A stretch of 44,622 bases of DNA from Rhizobium altiplani (lineage in GTDB: Bacteria; Pseudomonadota; Alphaproteobacteria; Rhizobiales; Rhizobiaceae): NCBI RefSeq assembly GCF_001542405.1, contig NZ_LNCD01000001.1, positions 76,431 to 121,052 of the forward strand, written 5' to 3'. A program made the position numbers and the translations under genes. Within the stretch, counting starts at the first letter, position 1; each line of letters opens with the position of its first letter. This document shows positions 25,017-33,642 of this stretch, one piece after another. The notes below the pieces were generated by a model. The model was not told where the DNA came from. It did no database searches and saw nothing but the letters and a program-made list of their open reading frames with translations.

Positions 25017-26030
25017 CTATTGAAACCCCAGTGCAGAGGCACGAAGTTGCGTTGGCGTCTGGCCGAATATGCGTTTGAACGTGCGGGTGAAGTGGGAGGC
25101 GTTCTCGTATCCGACATCGAGCGCGACTTCGATCAGGGAGGCCTTCGATTGCACAAGCAGCGCGCGTGCCCTCTCCATTCGAACGCGCGTATAGGCTTTC
25201 GCGGGAGACATCCCCGCCTTCTCCAAAAACAGTCTCTCGAGCTGTCGCCGCGACAGGCGAACCGACGTCGCGAGCCTGGGAATGGTCATGCCCCCCTCGA
25301 CATGCTGCTCCATCAGGATCATTGCCGCCTTGACGCGGTTATCTTCGTAGTCGTCGTGTAGCGGGCGCCGGGGTTGAATGTCGCCGGCGGACCGCGCCTT
25401 CTCGATCTGGAGGACCTCCAAGGCATTTCTCTCGGCCTCCCGGCTGATGTACCGCCGCACCAGGGTTGCCGCGATATCGGCCGCACTGCTGCCACCGGCA
25501 CAGGAGCCGCGTTGCCGATCCAGATTGAATATCCGATCCGACCGCACGGCGAGGTCGGGAAAGCGCTCGCGAAACTCCTTGTAGTGGAGCCAGCTCACGC
25601 AGGTCTCGTGGGCGGCCATCAGTCCCGCATCGGCAAGAATGAACGATCCGGTGCAGAGACCGATCAACGGGATTTTGGCGGCATCCGCACGCTTGAGAAA
25701 CCTGATCGTATCGTGGTCGACCGGATCCTTCGCCGTGAGAAGCCCACCAACGACCACAATGTAATCGAACCTCGCCGGGTCCACGAAATCCGACGTCGGG
25801 GCCACCTGCACGCCACAGCTGGAGGCGATCAGGTGCCTCGTACTTCCGAGCACCTGCCAGTCCGCCATCACGCGTCCGGAACGATCATGCTCGTCGCTGG
25901 CAAGCCGCAGCGTATCGACAAAGAGCGCGAACGCCGAAAGCGTGAAAGACCGGGCAAGAACAAAACCAACCTTCAGTCGGCTGGCGGATTTGCCGACGGC
26001 TCCTGCCTGCCGATAGCCTTCTGGTCGCAT
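25017..26030 (-). CDS. GlxA-type AraC-family transcriptional activator
   Basis: 337 residues from ATG 26028-26030 (MRPEGYRQAG), chosen because AAGGAG lies seven bases upstream; ATG 26045 is possible but has no ribosome site. The N-terminal half is a DJ-1/PfpI class-I glutamine amidotransferase-like domain (FVLARSFTLSAFALFVDTLR ... PLIGLCTGSFILADAGLMAA), the C-terminal half an AraC helix-turn-helix pair (IPRLATSVRLSRRQLERLF and IEVALDVGYENASHFTRTFK). This GlxA-type architecture is shared by GbdR and CdhR, regulators that respond to glycine betaine and carnitine. Sitting inside a betaine importer operon, it is a likely activator of this locus. The ligand is inferred. Confidence 0.9.
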   Translation of the reverse strand: MRPEGYRQAGAVGKSASRLKVGFVLARSFTLSAFALFVDTLRLASDEHDRSGRVMADWQVLGSTRHLIASSCGVQVAPTSDFVDPARFDYIVVVGGLLTAKDPVDHDTIRFLKRADAAKIPLIGLCTGSFILADAGLMAAHETCVSWLHYKEFRERFPDLAVRSDRIFNLDRQRGSCAGGSSAADIAATLVRRYISREAERNALEVLQIEKARSAGDIQPRRPLHDDYEDNRVKAAMILMEQHVEGGMTIPRLATSVRLSRRQLERLFLEKAGMSPAKAYTRVRMERARALLVQSKASLIEVALDVGYENASHFTRTFKRIFGQTPTQLRASALGFQ

Positions 26031-26046
26031 CTCAATCTCCTTCATG

Positions 26047-26898
26047 TCAGGCCGCCCGAGGTCCTCTGTCGCGATCGAAAAGACCACGGCTCACTCGATC
26101 GAGCAAGAGAGCAACAGCCACGATTGCGAGACCCGCGCGCAAGCCCAGTCCCATTTCCATGCGGGTCAGACCGCGCGTCACCTCGGCGCCAAGGCCACCT
26201 GCCCCCACCAGGCCCGCCAGAACGACCATGGCCAGGGAAAGAAGAATGCATTGGTTGAGGCCGACCAAGAGCGTCTGCTTGGCGAGCGGAATTTCAATCT
26301 TCCAGAGCACGGAACGAGGGGGCGCTCCGATGGCGCTGCCAAGCTCGACGTATTCGTGCGGCACCTGGTTGAATGCCAAAGTCGTCAATCGAAGCATCGG
26401 CGGTATACCGTAGACGATCGTTGCGATGATGGCCGGCACCCGCCCAAGGCTGAAGATCATCACAGCGGGGATGAGATAGACCCACGGCGGCACGGTTTGC
26501 ATTACGTCGAGAACTGGGCGCACGAAGGCTTCGAGGGTCTTGTAACGCGAGCAGAGGACGCCAATCGGAAACGCGATGAGGACGGAGATCAAGACGGCGA
26601 CCGTCACCAGTGCGACGGTCTGCATCGATGCCGTCCAAAGCCCCACGATCAGGCAAAAACCCAGGCACAAGCCGGCAAGGATAGCCGCGCGAAGATTGAC
26701 CGCAAGGAAGGCCGCGACGACGACAATCGCAATAAGGGCGAAAGGCGGGACGAACAGGAGCGCTGCCTCGATTGCCGACAGGACGGCCTCCACCACATAG
26801 CTGATTGCAGCGAACAAGGGGTGCAGGTTCGTGTTCAGCCAGTCGACCGCCGGAGCGAGGAAAGCCCCGGGCGAAAACTCGAGTATCGAAGGGTTCAT
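26047..26898 (-). CDS. Quaternary-amine (glycine betaine type) ABC transporter permease
   Basis: 283 residues with several membrane helices (AAILAGLCLGFCLIVGLW, LVTVAVLISVLIAFPIGVLC and others). The permease-ATPase contact loop is visible: ELGSAIGAPPRSVLWKIEIP. This is the second of two ProW-like permeases in the set. Its ATG overlaps the stop of the first permease by 4 bases (26895-26898), and its stop lies 2 bases before the most upstream possible start of the AraC gene. The two permeases differ in length and sequence, suggesting a heterodimeric importer. Confidence 0.9.
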   Translation of the reverse strand: MNPSILEFSPGAFLAPAVDWLNTNLHPLFAAISYVVEAVLSAIEAALLFVPPFALIAIVVVAAFLAVNLRAAILAGLCLGFCLIVGLWTASMQTVALVTVAVLISVLIAFPIGVLCSRYKTLEAFVRPVLDVMQTVPPWVYLIPAVMIFSLGRVPAIIATIVYGIPPMLRLTTLAFNQVPHEYVELGSAIGAPPRSVLWKIEIPLAKQTLLVGLNQCILLSLAMVVLAGLVGAGGLGAEVTRGLTRMEMGLGLRAGLAIVAVALLLDRVSRGLFDRDRGPRAA

Positions 26899-27743
26899 GA
26901 ATGCCTCCCTGCGCCAAGCCGGCCCGCACTTTGGGTCATGCGGTCGATGACCATGGTCAGAACGACGATGGCGATCGCCCCGTTGATGGATGTCGCGATG
27001 TCGAGCGTGCGGATCGCGCCGTAGATCGTTTCGCCAAGGCCGCCGGACCCGACGATGCCGGCGATGACGACCATGCCGAACGCCATCATCAGGCTCTGGT
27101 TGATGCCAGCCATGATACTGGGAAGAGCAAATGGCAGGCGGATCTTGAAAAACATCTGGCTCGGGCGCATTCCGCTTGCCTCACCAAGCTCGATGAACTC
27201 CCTTGGCGTCATGCGGATACCAAGCGAGGTCAGCCGGATTGCCGGCGGCATGGCAACCACGATGGTGGCGATAAGCGCTGTCGCCGGGCCGTAGCCCAAG
27301 AGCGCGATGGCAGGCAGGAGATAAATGTACGGCGGAAGCGTCTGGATCAGGTCCAGACCCGGTTCCATGAACCGGTCGAGTGCCGTAAAGAAGCCTGCCA
27401 GTATCCCGACAGGGATGCCGACCGCGAGCGCAATCACCGTCGCCGTCAGAACCAGTGCCAGGGTGCTCATCGTCTCGGACCAGAGCCCCATGGAAAAGCA
27501 GAGGAAGAGCGCAACGCCACTGAGGATCGCAAACCAGGCGTTCACCAGCCGCCAGCCCACCAGCGCCACCACGATTGCGACGACGTAGAATGGCGGAAGC
27601 TGCAGCAACCAGAGGATCCCATCGTAGAGGCCCTCAAGAACCCACCTGACGTAGTCGAAGAGGGATTCTCCGTTTTCGCTTACCCACTCGAGCGCGGTGT
27701 CTGTCCATTCGTCGAAGATGTCTGTGAAGCTTGATATGTCCAT
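26895..27743 (-). CDS. Quaternary-amine (glycine betaine type) ABC transporter permease
   Basis: 282 residues with an N-terminal soluble or peripheral segment (MDISSFTDIFDEWTDTALEW) before the membrane part, typical of ProW-like permeases. The contact loop reads ELGEASGMRPSQMFFKIRLP, and several hydrophobic segments with VATATVIALAVGIPVGILAG follow. It is 23 bases downstream of the ATPase gene and overlaps the next permease by 4 bases. It would form the importer channel together with that second permease. Confidence 0.9.
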   Translation of the reverse strand: MDISSFTDIFDEWTDTALEWVSENGESLFDYVRWVLEGLYDGILWLLQLPPFYVVAIVVALVGWRLVNAWFAILSGVALFLCFSMGLWSETMSTLALVLTATVIALAVGIPVGILAGFFTALDRFMEPGLDLIQTLPPYIYLLPAIALLGYGPATALIATIVVAMPPAIRLTSLGIRMTPREFIELGEASGMRPSQMFFKIRLPFALPSIMAGINQSLMMAFGMVVIAGIVGSGGLGETIYGAIRTLDIATSINGAIAIVVLTMVIDRMTQSAGRLGAGRHS

Positions 27744-27766
27744 GTCACTCAGCTCCCGTTCTGCGA

Positions 27767-28858
27767 TCAGGCGGCCACGCGATCGCTGTTGGAGGTGCCC
27801 TTGACGCCCATGAGGAGGCTGCGCGGCGTGACGACGCCGACAACCTGATCGTTGTCGACGACGGCGATAGCGTCGCGGTCTGTCTGCATGGTCAACGTGA
27901 TCAGTTCGTCGATGTCGGCGTCCGGCGTGGTTCGTACCAGCGATGAGATGTCGTTGTGTGGCTCCCTGCGCTGAAACTCGCTGACGCTGTGCATCACGGA
28001 GTGCGCCTTGATCAGGTGAAGTCGCGATATGCCTGCGACGAACTCGGCGACATAGTCATCCGCCGGATTGAGAATGATCTCCTCGGCGGTACCTGTCTGG
28101 ATAATGACGCCATCCTTCATGATGGCGATGCGATCGCCGATGCGGATCGCTTCGTCGAGGTCATGGGTGATGAAGACGGCGGACTTGCCGAGCGATTTTG
28201 TGAGTTGGCGAAACTCGTCCTGAAGCTGGCGACGGATCAGCGGATCAAGCGCGCTGAAAGGTTCGTCCATGAGGATGATTTCCGGATCGGAGGCAAGCGC
28301 GCGGGCCAGGCCGACGCGTTGCTGCATGCCGCCGGACAATTCCTTCGGGTAACGGTCGACCCAGTCTGCCAGGCCGACCGTCTCCAGCGCAGCCTTGGCG
28401 GTCTTGTTGCGCTCGGGCTTGGGGATGCCCTGAACTTCCAGCCCAAAGGCCGCATTTTCGAGCACCGTACGGTGCGGGAGCAGAGCAACGCTTTGAAATA
28501 CCATGCCGATGTTCTTGGCGCGCATCTGCCGGAGGTCGCCCGGAGACAAGGCGGCAATATCCTTGCCCTTTACGAACACCTTTCCGGCGCTTGGCGTGAT
28601 CAGCTTGTTGAGTAATCGGATGAGCGTCGACTTTCCACTGCCGGACAGGCCCATGATGCAGAAGATCTCGCCGCGCCGGACCTGCAGGCTGGCGTTGGAA
28701 ACGCCGACGACGCAGTTGAACTCCTTCAGCACGTCCTTCTTGCCAAGGCCGCGCTCGGTGATCGATTTCATGGCGGCGGCAGACTTGTCTCCAAAGACCT
28801 TCCAGAGGGATTGGCAGTCAATCAGGACTTCATTGGTATCGGCATTTGCGGCTTTCAT
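27767..28858 (-). CDS. Quaternary-amine (glycine betaine type) ABC transporter ATP-binding protein
   Basis: 363 residues. ProV/OpuAA-like: Walker A GLSGSGKST, signature LSGGMQQRVGLARAL, Walker B IILMDEPFSALDP, switch histidine VFITHDLDEAIRIGDRIAIM. The C-terminal CBS-type segment (DADIDELITLTMQTDRDAIA ... DNDQVVGVVTPRSLL) is the regulatory part that in OpuA senses ionic strength or nucleotide. The N-terminal VLIDCQSLWKVFGDKSAAAM matches ProV with its typical long N-terminal region. The gene follows the binding-protein gene after an 83-base gap with a strong hairpin. Confidence 0.92.
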   Translation of the reverse strand: MKAANADTNEVLIDCQSLWKVFGDKSAAAMKSITERGLGKKDVLKEFNCVVGVSNASLQVRRGEIFCIMGLSGSGKSTLIRLLNKLITPSAGKVFVKGKDIAALSPGDLRQMRAKNIGMVFQSVALLPHRTVLENAAFGLEVQGIPKPERNKTAKAALETVGLADWVDRYPKELSGGMQQRVGLARALASDPEIILMDEPFSALDPLIRRQLQDEFRQLTKSLGKSAVFITHDLDEAIRIGDRIAIMKDGVIIQTGTAEEIILNPADDYVAEFVAGISRLHLIKAHSVMHSVSEFQRREPHNDISSLVRTTPDADIDELITLTMQTDRDAIAVVDNDQVVGVVTPRSLLMGVKGTSNSDRVAA

Positions 28859-28908
28859 AGCGATCCCCTTGAGCCAATTGGTGCTGGCTTTTCTCGTTGG
28901 GCTTCAAA

Positions 28909-28933
28909 GGCCGTCCGACCGGATCGGACGGCC
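28909..28933 (-). terminator. Hairpin between binding-protein and ATPase genes (attenuator/stabiliser)
   Basis: GGCCGTCCGA (28909-28918) and TCGGACGGCC (28924-28933) form a perfect 10-bp stem with a 5-base loop in the gap after the binding-protein gene. On the minus-strand transcript it is followed by TTTGAAG, only a weak U tract. I expect partial termination or mRNA protection that keeps the binding protein more abundant than the membrane parts, a common layout in ABC operons. Confidence 0.7.
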
Positions 28934-28941
28934 CTGCGCAA

Positions 28942-29793
28942 CTAGTTCTTCTTGATGTTTTCCCAGCGTTTGATCAGGTCAGCGTGCGCTGCGATCCAGC
29001 CCTCGACGGCCTGATCCATTGTCTTGCCGTCCTTGACCTCGCCGTTGATGGCGGTGATGTCGGCGATCGGGACGTAGACGCTTGCCATGACCTCACGGGC
29101 GTGAGGGTTCTCTTCGGAAAAGCCTTTCTGGCCGATCCAGTAGTAGCTCTGCGGCGGAGGGAAGACGCCCTTCGGATCCTTGAGATACTTCACCTCGTAT
29201 TTCTGGACCATCCATGACGGCTCCCAGATCGTGACGGCGATCCATTCCTTGCGGTCATAGGCCGACTTGAGCGCCGCCGTCATTGCAGCCGTACTGCCTT
29301 CGACAAGCTGCAACTTGATATCGTAGTCTTTGACGGCGTTGGAGGAGTCCCGCATCAGGCCGGCGCCCGGCTCGATGCCGATGATCTTGCCGCCAAACTT
29401 GTCGGCGTTCTCATTGAGCTGTTCCAGAGAGTCGATCGGAACGTATTTCGGGACGGCGATGCCCTGGTAGAGACCGTGCGAAACCGGTGAGATCTTCTCC
29501 AGACGGCTCTTGTTCTTGTTCCAGTAATCCTGAGCGACATAGTCTGTCTGCGAGGTGAGAACCTGGATGTCGCCCTTGGCAAGAGCAGCATAGGCGATGC
29601 CCCATTCGGAGAACTCGGTCACCTTGACGGTATAGCCGGCGTCTTCGAGAACCTTCTTGGTGATACCGGTGATGGGCGTCAGGTCTTCCCATGACATCGT
29701 GCCCATCGTAATCGTCTTTTCTTCCGCCCGGGCAGGAAGAATGCTGATCCCGACCATCGCAGCCGCGCAGAGCGCTTTCCACAAAGCCTTCAT
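28942..29793 (-). CDS. Periplasmic quaternary-amine (glycine betaine type) binding protein
   Basis: 283 residues with a signal peptide (MKALWKALCAAAMVGISILP, then ARAEE). The mature part is OpuAC/ProX-like: MGTMSWEDLTPITGITKKVL, SEWGIAYAALAKGDIQVLTS, IWEPSWMVQKYEVKYL, YYWIGQKGF. Several tryptophans in these segments (Trp35 in SWED, the EWGIAY and IWEPSW tryptophans, the YYW) are the aromatic-box candidates that hold a quaternary ammonium or sulfonium group by cation-pi contacts. The family includes binders of glycine betaine, proline betaine, choline and DMSP, and the sequence does not decide among them. It is 81 bases downstream of the flavoenzyme gene on the same strand. Confidence 0.88.
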   Translation of the reverse strand: MKALWKALCAAAMVGISILPARAEEKTITMGTMSWEDLTPITGITKKVLEDAGYTVKVTEFSEWGIAYAALAKGDIQVLTSQTDYVAQDYWNKNKSRLEKISPVSHGLYQGIAVPKYVPIDSLEQLNENADKFGGKIIGIEPGAGLMRDSSNAVKDYDIKLQLVEGSTAAMTAALKSAYDRKEWIAVTIWEPSWMVQKYEVKYLKDPKGVFPPPQSYYWIGQKGFSEENPHAREVMASVYVPIADITAINGEVKDGKTMDQAVEGWIAAHADLIKRWENIKKN

Positions 29794-29866
29794 TGCTCTT
29801 ACTCCTAGTTCTTTGTTCCCATTTTCATTGAAGACGTGCGGGTAGCCTCAGTCTTCACATTGCGCG

Positions 29867-29885
29867 GCGAGGGATCATCCCTCGC
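29867..29885. other. Hairpin over the stop codon of the flavoenzyme gene
   Basis: GCGAGGGA (29867-29874) and TCCCTCGC (29878-29885) are perfect complements separated by the three bases of the stop codon. No U tract follows on the minus-strand transcript, so it is unlikely to be a terminator; processing or 3' protection is possible. Confidence 0.5.
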
Positions 29886-31221
29886 GGCCTGCACGCAATT
29901 CCTGCAACCGGATCACAGAATTGATCCCCAGCCATGCCAGCGGCTCGGGCGGCAGTCTCGTGGGCGCCGCATGATCCATGTATTTGTCGAGTTGTTCCGA
30001 TCCGGTTCCTGTCGCCAGCTCGGCCGCCAGCACGCCGGCAAGCGTGCTCTTCACGGTCCCGAGGCCATTTTCGCAGCAGGCCGAGAACAAGCCGTCGTCG
30101 ATTTCGCCGAAGGCCGGCACATGATTGCGACTGAGGCAGAGACGTCCGGCCCAACTGTATTGGAACGGCAAATCGGTCAATTTCGGAAAGCGCGCATCCA
30201 GCGACCGACGATGAGCGGCCGCGAGCTTGGCAAGGCGCTTGTCGGTGACGGTGATCGTTCTGTCATAGGTGTATTTCGTCCGAAGCACGATCCGCGAAAG
30301 GCCGTTCGATGTGATCTTGCGAACCGTCGCTCCCATGGCATCGGCCGGGAGCAAGGCCCACCGGTCTTGTCCGGAAGCTGCGTGCGCAGCATCGTCCGCG
30401 GCAAACGGTGCCGTCATCGAGGCGTAGGCAAATATATGGATCAGCCGTCCGCGAAAATGGCCAAAGTCCTCGATATGTCCGTTGACGCCCAGGATGACCT
30501 TCGGCGCTGTGACTGCCCCGTTTGGCGATTTGGCGGTCCAGGTCCCTCCCTCACGCCGCAGTTCCGTCACAGGCGAGCGCTCGAAGATCGTCACACGTTG
30601 CCCGACCCCGGCCGCAAAGCCGCGGACGTAGTCAGCTGGCTGGATCATGACCGCACCGGGCGTGTAGAGGCCGCCAAGGTAGTAGTCCGAGCCTGTGAGC
30701 TCGCGCATTTGGGCTCGATCGAGAAACATGTGCTTTTCGCCGATGCGCCGGAGCGACTCGCCATAGCTGACGTTCAGCCTTATTCCCCTCGCCGTTGCAG
30801 CGGCATTGATCTTGCCCGACGGGTCGAATGTTTCCCGGGACATCCCGTATTCGTCCGCAGCACTTTTTGCGAAATCGATCGCAAAGCGGTTTTGCGCCAT
30901 CTCAAGCGTCGTTGCCGCTTCGCTGGCGCCGGAATATTCGCCCGCCGAGAGGTTGTGCGGCACATCGATCATGTAACCGGAATTTCGGCCTGCCGTGCTC
31001 TTTGCCACCTCGCCGGCTTCCATGACGACGATCTTGTCGTGCGGTCGGATTTGCGAAAGTCGTCGCGCCGCGGACAATCCGGCAAACCCCGCGCCGACGA
31101 TGAGCCAGTCGGCCGCCACGCTGCCTTCGAGCGTCCGCATGGGGGCGATGCGGTTGCTGATCGCCTCCCAGCCAGAGACGCCGGATTCAGCAGGAAGCCG
31201 TCTGACCACAGTCTTCGTCAT
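29875..31221 (-). CDS. DAO-family FAD-dependent oxidoreductase (copy 1)
   Basis: 448 residues from ATG 31219-31221, which overlaps the stop of the aldehyde dehydrogenase gene by 4 bases; the frame is open much further upstream only as a shadow of that gene. The FAD-binding motif VGAGFAGLSAA is at 42-52, followed by VVMEAG and the AGRNSGYMIDVPH loop seen in amine and N-methyl amino acid oxidases (PuuB, DadA and sarcosine oxidase relatives). The C-terminus has the usual WAGRLCLSRNHVPAFGEI and GLGTVKSTLAG contacts. It should oxidise a C-N bond of a secondary or N-methylated amine, giving an imine or aldehyde that the ALDH next door would take. A paralogue of the same length lies at 34742-36088. 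Confidence 0.85.
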   Translation of the reverse strand: MTKTVVRRLPAESGVSGWEAISNRIAPMRTLEGSVAADWLIVGAGFAGLSAARRLSQIRPHDKIVVMEAGEVAKSTAGRNSGYMIDVPHNLSAGEYSGASEAATTLEMAQNRFAIDFAKSAADEYGMSRETFDPSGKINAAATARGIRLNVSYGESLRRIGEKHMFLDRAQMRELTGSDYYLGGLYTPGAVMIQPADYVRGFAAGVGQRVTIFERSPVTELRREGGTWTAKSPNGAVTAPKVILGVNGHIEDFGHFRGRLIHIFAYASMTAPFAADDAAHAASGQDRWALLPADAMGATVRKITSNGLSRIVLRTKYTYDRTITVTDKRLAKLAAAHRRSLDARFPKLTDLPFQYSWAGRLCLSRNHVPAFGEIDDGLFSACCENGLGTVKSTLAGVLAAELATGTGSEQLDKYMDHAAPTRLPPEPLAWLGINSVIRLQELRAGREG

Positions 31222-32735
31222 CGGATCGTCTCGTCGACCGAGCGATCGGAAACGTCGATCCAGATCGTCTTCAGCTCGCAGTAATTGTCGTGGGCGAAGA
31301 TGGACTTGTCGCGACCGCCGAAGCCGGACTCCTTGTAGCCGCCGAACGGAGTCGTCGCGTCCCCTTCCCCGAAGCAGTTGACTGTCACAACGCCTGCGCG
31401 GATTTCGCGTGAGAGCTTGATCGCGTTCTTGAGACTTCCGGTATAGATCGAAGCCGTCAGACCGTAATTCGTGTCGTTGGCGAGGGCGATCGCCTCGGCG
31501 ATGGAATTGAAGGTCGTCACCGAGAGAACCGGCCCGAAAATCTCCTCCTTGAAAAGCCGGCTGGACGGGGTGACGCCTTCGACCACCGTTGGCTCGACGA
31601 AGATGCCGTCGCGCGTCTTGCCGCCGTGCGCGACAGAAAGCTTTTCCTTCTTCGCATCGTCGAGGAAGGAAGCGACCTTTTCGAAATGAGCCTTGTTGAC
31701 GAGGGCACCGATGCGGTTTTCCGGGTCGAGTGGGTCGCCGGTCTTCCATTCACGCATGTAAGCGCCGATCCGGTTGAGCAGCTCGTCCTTGACCCTTTCA
31801 TGCACGATCAGCCGCGATGTGGCCGAGCAATTCTCGCCCATGTTCCAGAAGGCGCCATTGACGACCTGCTCGGCGACAAGGTCGAGATCTTCAGCGTCGT
31901 CGAGAACGACTGCCGGATTCTTGCCGCCGCATTCGAGTACCACGCGCTTCAGATTGGAGTCCGCCGCATAGCGCAGGAAGCGACGCCCCGTCGGCGTCGA
32001 ACCCGTAAAGGCGATCATATCGACGTCCATGTGCATGCCGAGTGGCTCGCCGACATCCTTGCCGCTTCCGGTGACGACGTTGAAGACGCCGGCGGGGATG
32101 CCCGCCTCATGAGCAAGCTCGGCGATGCGAAGCGTCGTCAGCGTCGTGTCCTCAGCGGGTTTGACGACGACGGAGCATCCCGCAGCGAGAGCGGGGCCGA
32201 TCTTCCATGCAAGCATAAGGAGGGGAAAGTTCCAGGGCAGAACGCAGCCGACGACGCCGACAGGCTCACGCACGATCATTGTCAGCGCATTCGATCCGAC
32301 GGGCGCCGTGTTGTCGTAGAGCTTGTCAACCAGCTCGGCATGCCAGCGCAGCGTATGAATGGTATCAGGCACGTCGACTGTCTGGCACTCGCGGATCGGC
32401 TTGCCGCTATCGAGGCTTTCCATCACGGCAAGCTCGTGACGATTGCGCTCAATCAGCTTGGCAAGCTGCAAGAGCACGCCTTTGCGCTCGGATGGCGAGC
32501 GCAGCCGCCAGCGGCCATCATCGAACGCCTCCCTCGCCTTGAGTACGGCATAATCGACGTCCGTGCTGTCACAGGCTGCAACTATGGCAAGGGTCTCGCC
32601 GGTTGCGGGATTGCTGGACTTGAAAGTCTTGCCAGAGCGTGCCGGACGGAATGCGCCATCAATGAACGCGTTCGTCGGAAACTGTATGTCGGCTGCGATC
32701 GCCCTGTATTCGGCGGCGGTCAATGGTTCATGCAT
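31218..32735 (-). CDS. NAD(P)-dependent aldehyde dehydrogenase (PuuC/KauB-like)
   Basis: 505 residues with the full ALDH set: Asn169 (PWNF), Lys192 (VVKPAE), GSTPTG at 245-250, catalytic Glu268 (LECGGKNP) and nucleophile Cys303 (ENCSATSR), plus EEIFGPVLSV near the end. The sequence most resembles gamma-glutamyl- or trimethylamino-butyraldehyde-type dehydrogenases. It overlaps the DHDPS-like gene by 8 bases upstream and the flavoenzyme by 4 downstream, so it is tightly coupled. The best guess is oxidation of the semialdehyde made in this pathway; alpha-ketoglutarate semialdehyde is possible if the locus degrades hydroxyproline-type compounds. Confidence 0.88.
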   Translation of the reverse strand: MHEPLTAAEYRAIAADIQFPTNAFIDGAFRPARSGKTFKSSNPATGETLAIVAACDSTDVDYAVLKAREAFDDGRWRLRSPSERKGVLLQLAKLIERNRHELAVMESLDSGKPIRECQTVDVPDTIHTLRWHAELVDKLYDNTAPVGSNALTMIVREPVGVVGCVLPWNFPLLMLAWKIGPALAAGCSVVVKPAEDTTLTTLRIAELAHEAGIPAGVFNVVTGSGKDVGEPLGMHMDVDMIAFTGSTPTGRRFLRYAADSNLKRVVLECGGKNPAVVLDDAEDLDLVAEQVVNGAFWNMGENCSATSRLIVHERVKDELLNRIGAYMREWKTGDPLDPENRIGALVNKAHFEKVASFLDDAKKEKLSVAHGGKTRDGIFVEPTVVEGVTPSSRLFKEEIFGPVLSVTTFNSIAEAIALANDTNYGLTASIYTGSLKNAIKLSREIRAGVVTVNCFGEGDATTPFGGYKESGFGGRDKSIFAHDNYCELKTIWIDVSDRSVDETIR

Positions 32736-33642
32736 GACAATTGGCTCCCGACGTGATCTGGCCGACCGTGCGCTTCAAGGTGGCAACGACGGTCTGGAGT
32801 GTTCGCTTTTCTTCCGAATTGAGCGGGCGAAGCGGCGCGCGCACCGAACCGGCCCCAAGGCCGATGATCTCGCAGCCGTGCTTGATCGACTGGACGAACT
32901 TGCCGCATTCGAGGAAGTCCATCAGCGGCAACATCGCGGCCATGATGGCGCGGCCCTTGTCGAAATTCCTCTCGACCACACAGGCCTCATAGAGAGCGAC
33001 ATGCTCTTTCGGCAGGAAATTCGATCCCGCGCAAACCCAGCTTCTTGCGCCCCACGCGAAGAACTCCAGCGCCTGATCGTCCCAGCCACAGGAAAGCGCG
33101 ATATGCGGGAACTTCCTGGCGAGCAGATGCAGGTTGCTCATGTCGCCGGAACTTTCCTTGATGGCGACGACATTCCTCGACTTGCCGACGCGCGAGAAAT
33201 ACTCCTCGCCCATCACCACGCCCATACGAGCCGGGTAGTTGTAAAGCATGATCGGCAGATTGGCCGCACGGTCGATGGTGAGCGCGTGAACCGCATTTTC
33301 CCGCTCGGTCGGGAGCGCATAGGGAGGCGTGGAAACGAGGATAGCATCGGCGCCGATTTCCTTGGCGGCCTTCGCGTATTCGACGGAATCCTCAGTCCTG
33401 GTCGCGCCCGTTCCGATGATGAGCGGCAAGCGGTTTGCGATGACGTCCTTCGCATGGGACGCCAGGTCGAAGCGCTCCTGGCTTGTCTGGGCGTAGTACT
33501 CGCCGGTCGATCCGCCGACGATAATCCCGTGAACCCCGGCCTCGATCAGAGACTCCAGCACCGCCGCGAAAGCCTTCCGGTCAATCTGTCCGCTTGCATC
33601 GAGCGGCGTGATGGCCGGGGTATAGATCCCCTCGAACTTCAC
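32728..33642 (-). CDS. DHDPS/NAL-superfamily lyase (HypD-like candidate)
   Basis: 304 residues of the dihydrodipicolinate synthase/N-acetylneuraminate lyase (TIM-barrel) family. The Schiff-base Lys162 (VAIKESSGD) and the catalytic Tyr134 (MLYNYPAR) are present. The substrate loop GGSTGEYYAQT (43-53) differs from true DapA, and the cell would not need a GntR-linked DapA for lysine. Rhizobial HypD (pyrroline-4-hydroxy-2-carboxylate deaminase of the hydroxyproline pathway) belongs here and has about this length; the N-terminal MKFEGIYTPAITPL is of that type. It overlaps the GntR stop by 4 bases and the ALDH start by 8. The specific reaction remains inference. Confidence 0.8.
   Translation of the reverse strand: MKFEGIYTPAITPLDASGQIDRKAFAAVLESLIEAGVHGIIVGGSTGEYYAQTSQERFDLASHAKDVIANRLPLIIGTGATRTEDSVEYAKAAKEIGADAILVSTPPYALPTERENAVHALTIDRAANLPIMLYNYPARMGVVMGEEYFSRVGKSRNVVAIKESSGDMSNLHLLARKFPHIALSCGWDDQALEFFAWGARSWVCAGSNFLPKEHVALYEACVVERNFDKGRAIMAAMLPLMDFLECGKFVQSIKHGCEIIGLGAGSVRAPLRPLNSEEKRTLQTVVATLKRTVGQITSGANCHA

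Noticed and set aside
29836..31284. Long plus-strand open frame opposite the flavoenzyme gene
   Set aside because: It is an antisense shadow of a confidently identified FAD enzyme; its composition is Arg/His/Asp-rich and there is no ribosome site.
29875..31749. Longer start for the flavoenzyme inside the aldehyde dehydrogenase gene
   Set aside because: The extension is a shadow of the ALDH 3' end, and an ATGA overlap start at 31221 matches the family N-terminus.
32728..33642. Annotation as the lysine-pathway DapA
   Set aside because: The substrate loop and operon context (GntR, ALDH, flavoenzyme, betaine importer) point to a catabolic DHDPS-family enzyme.
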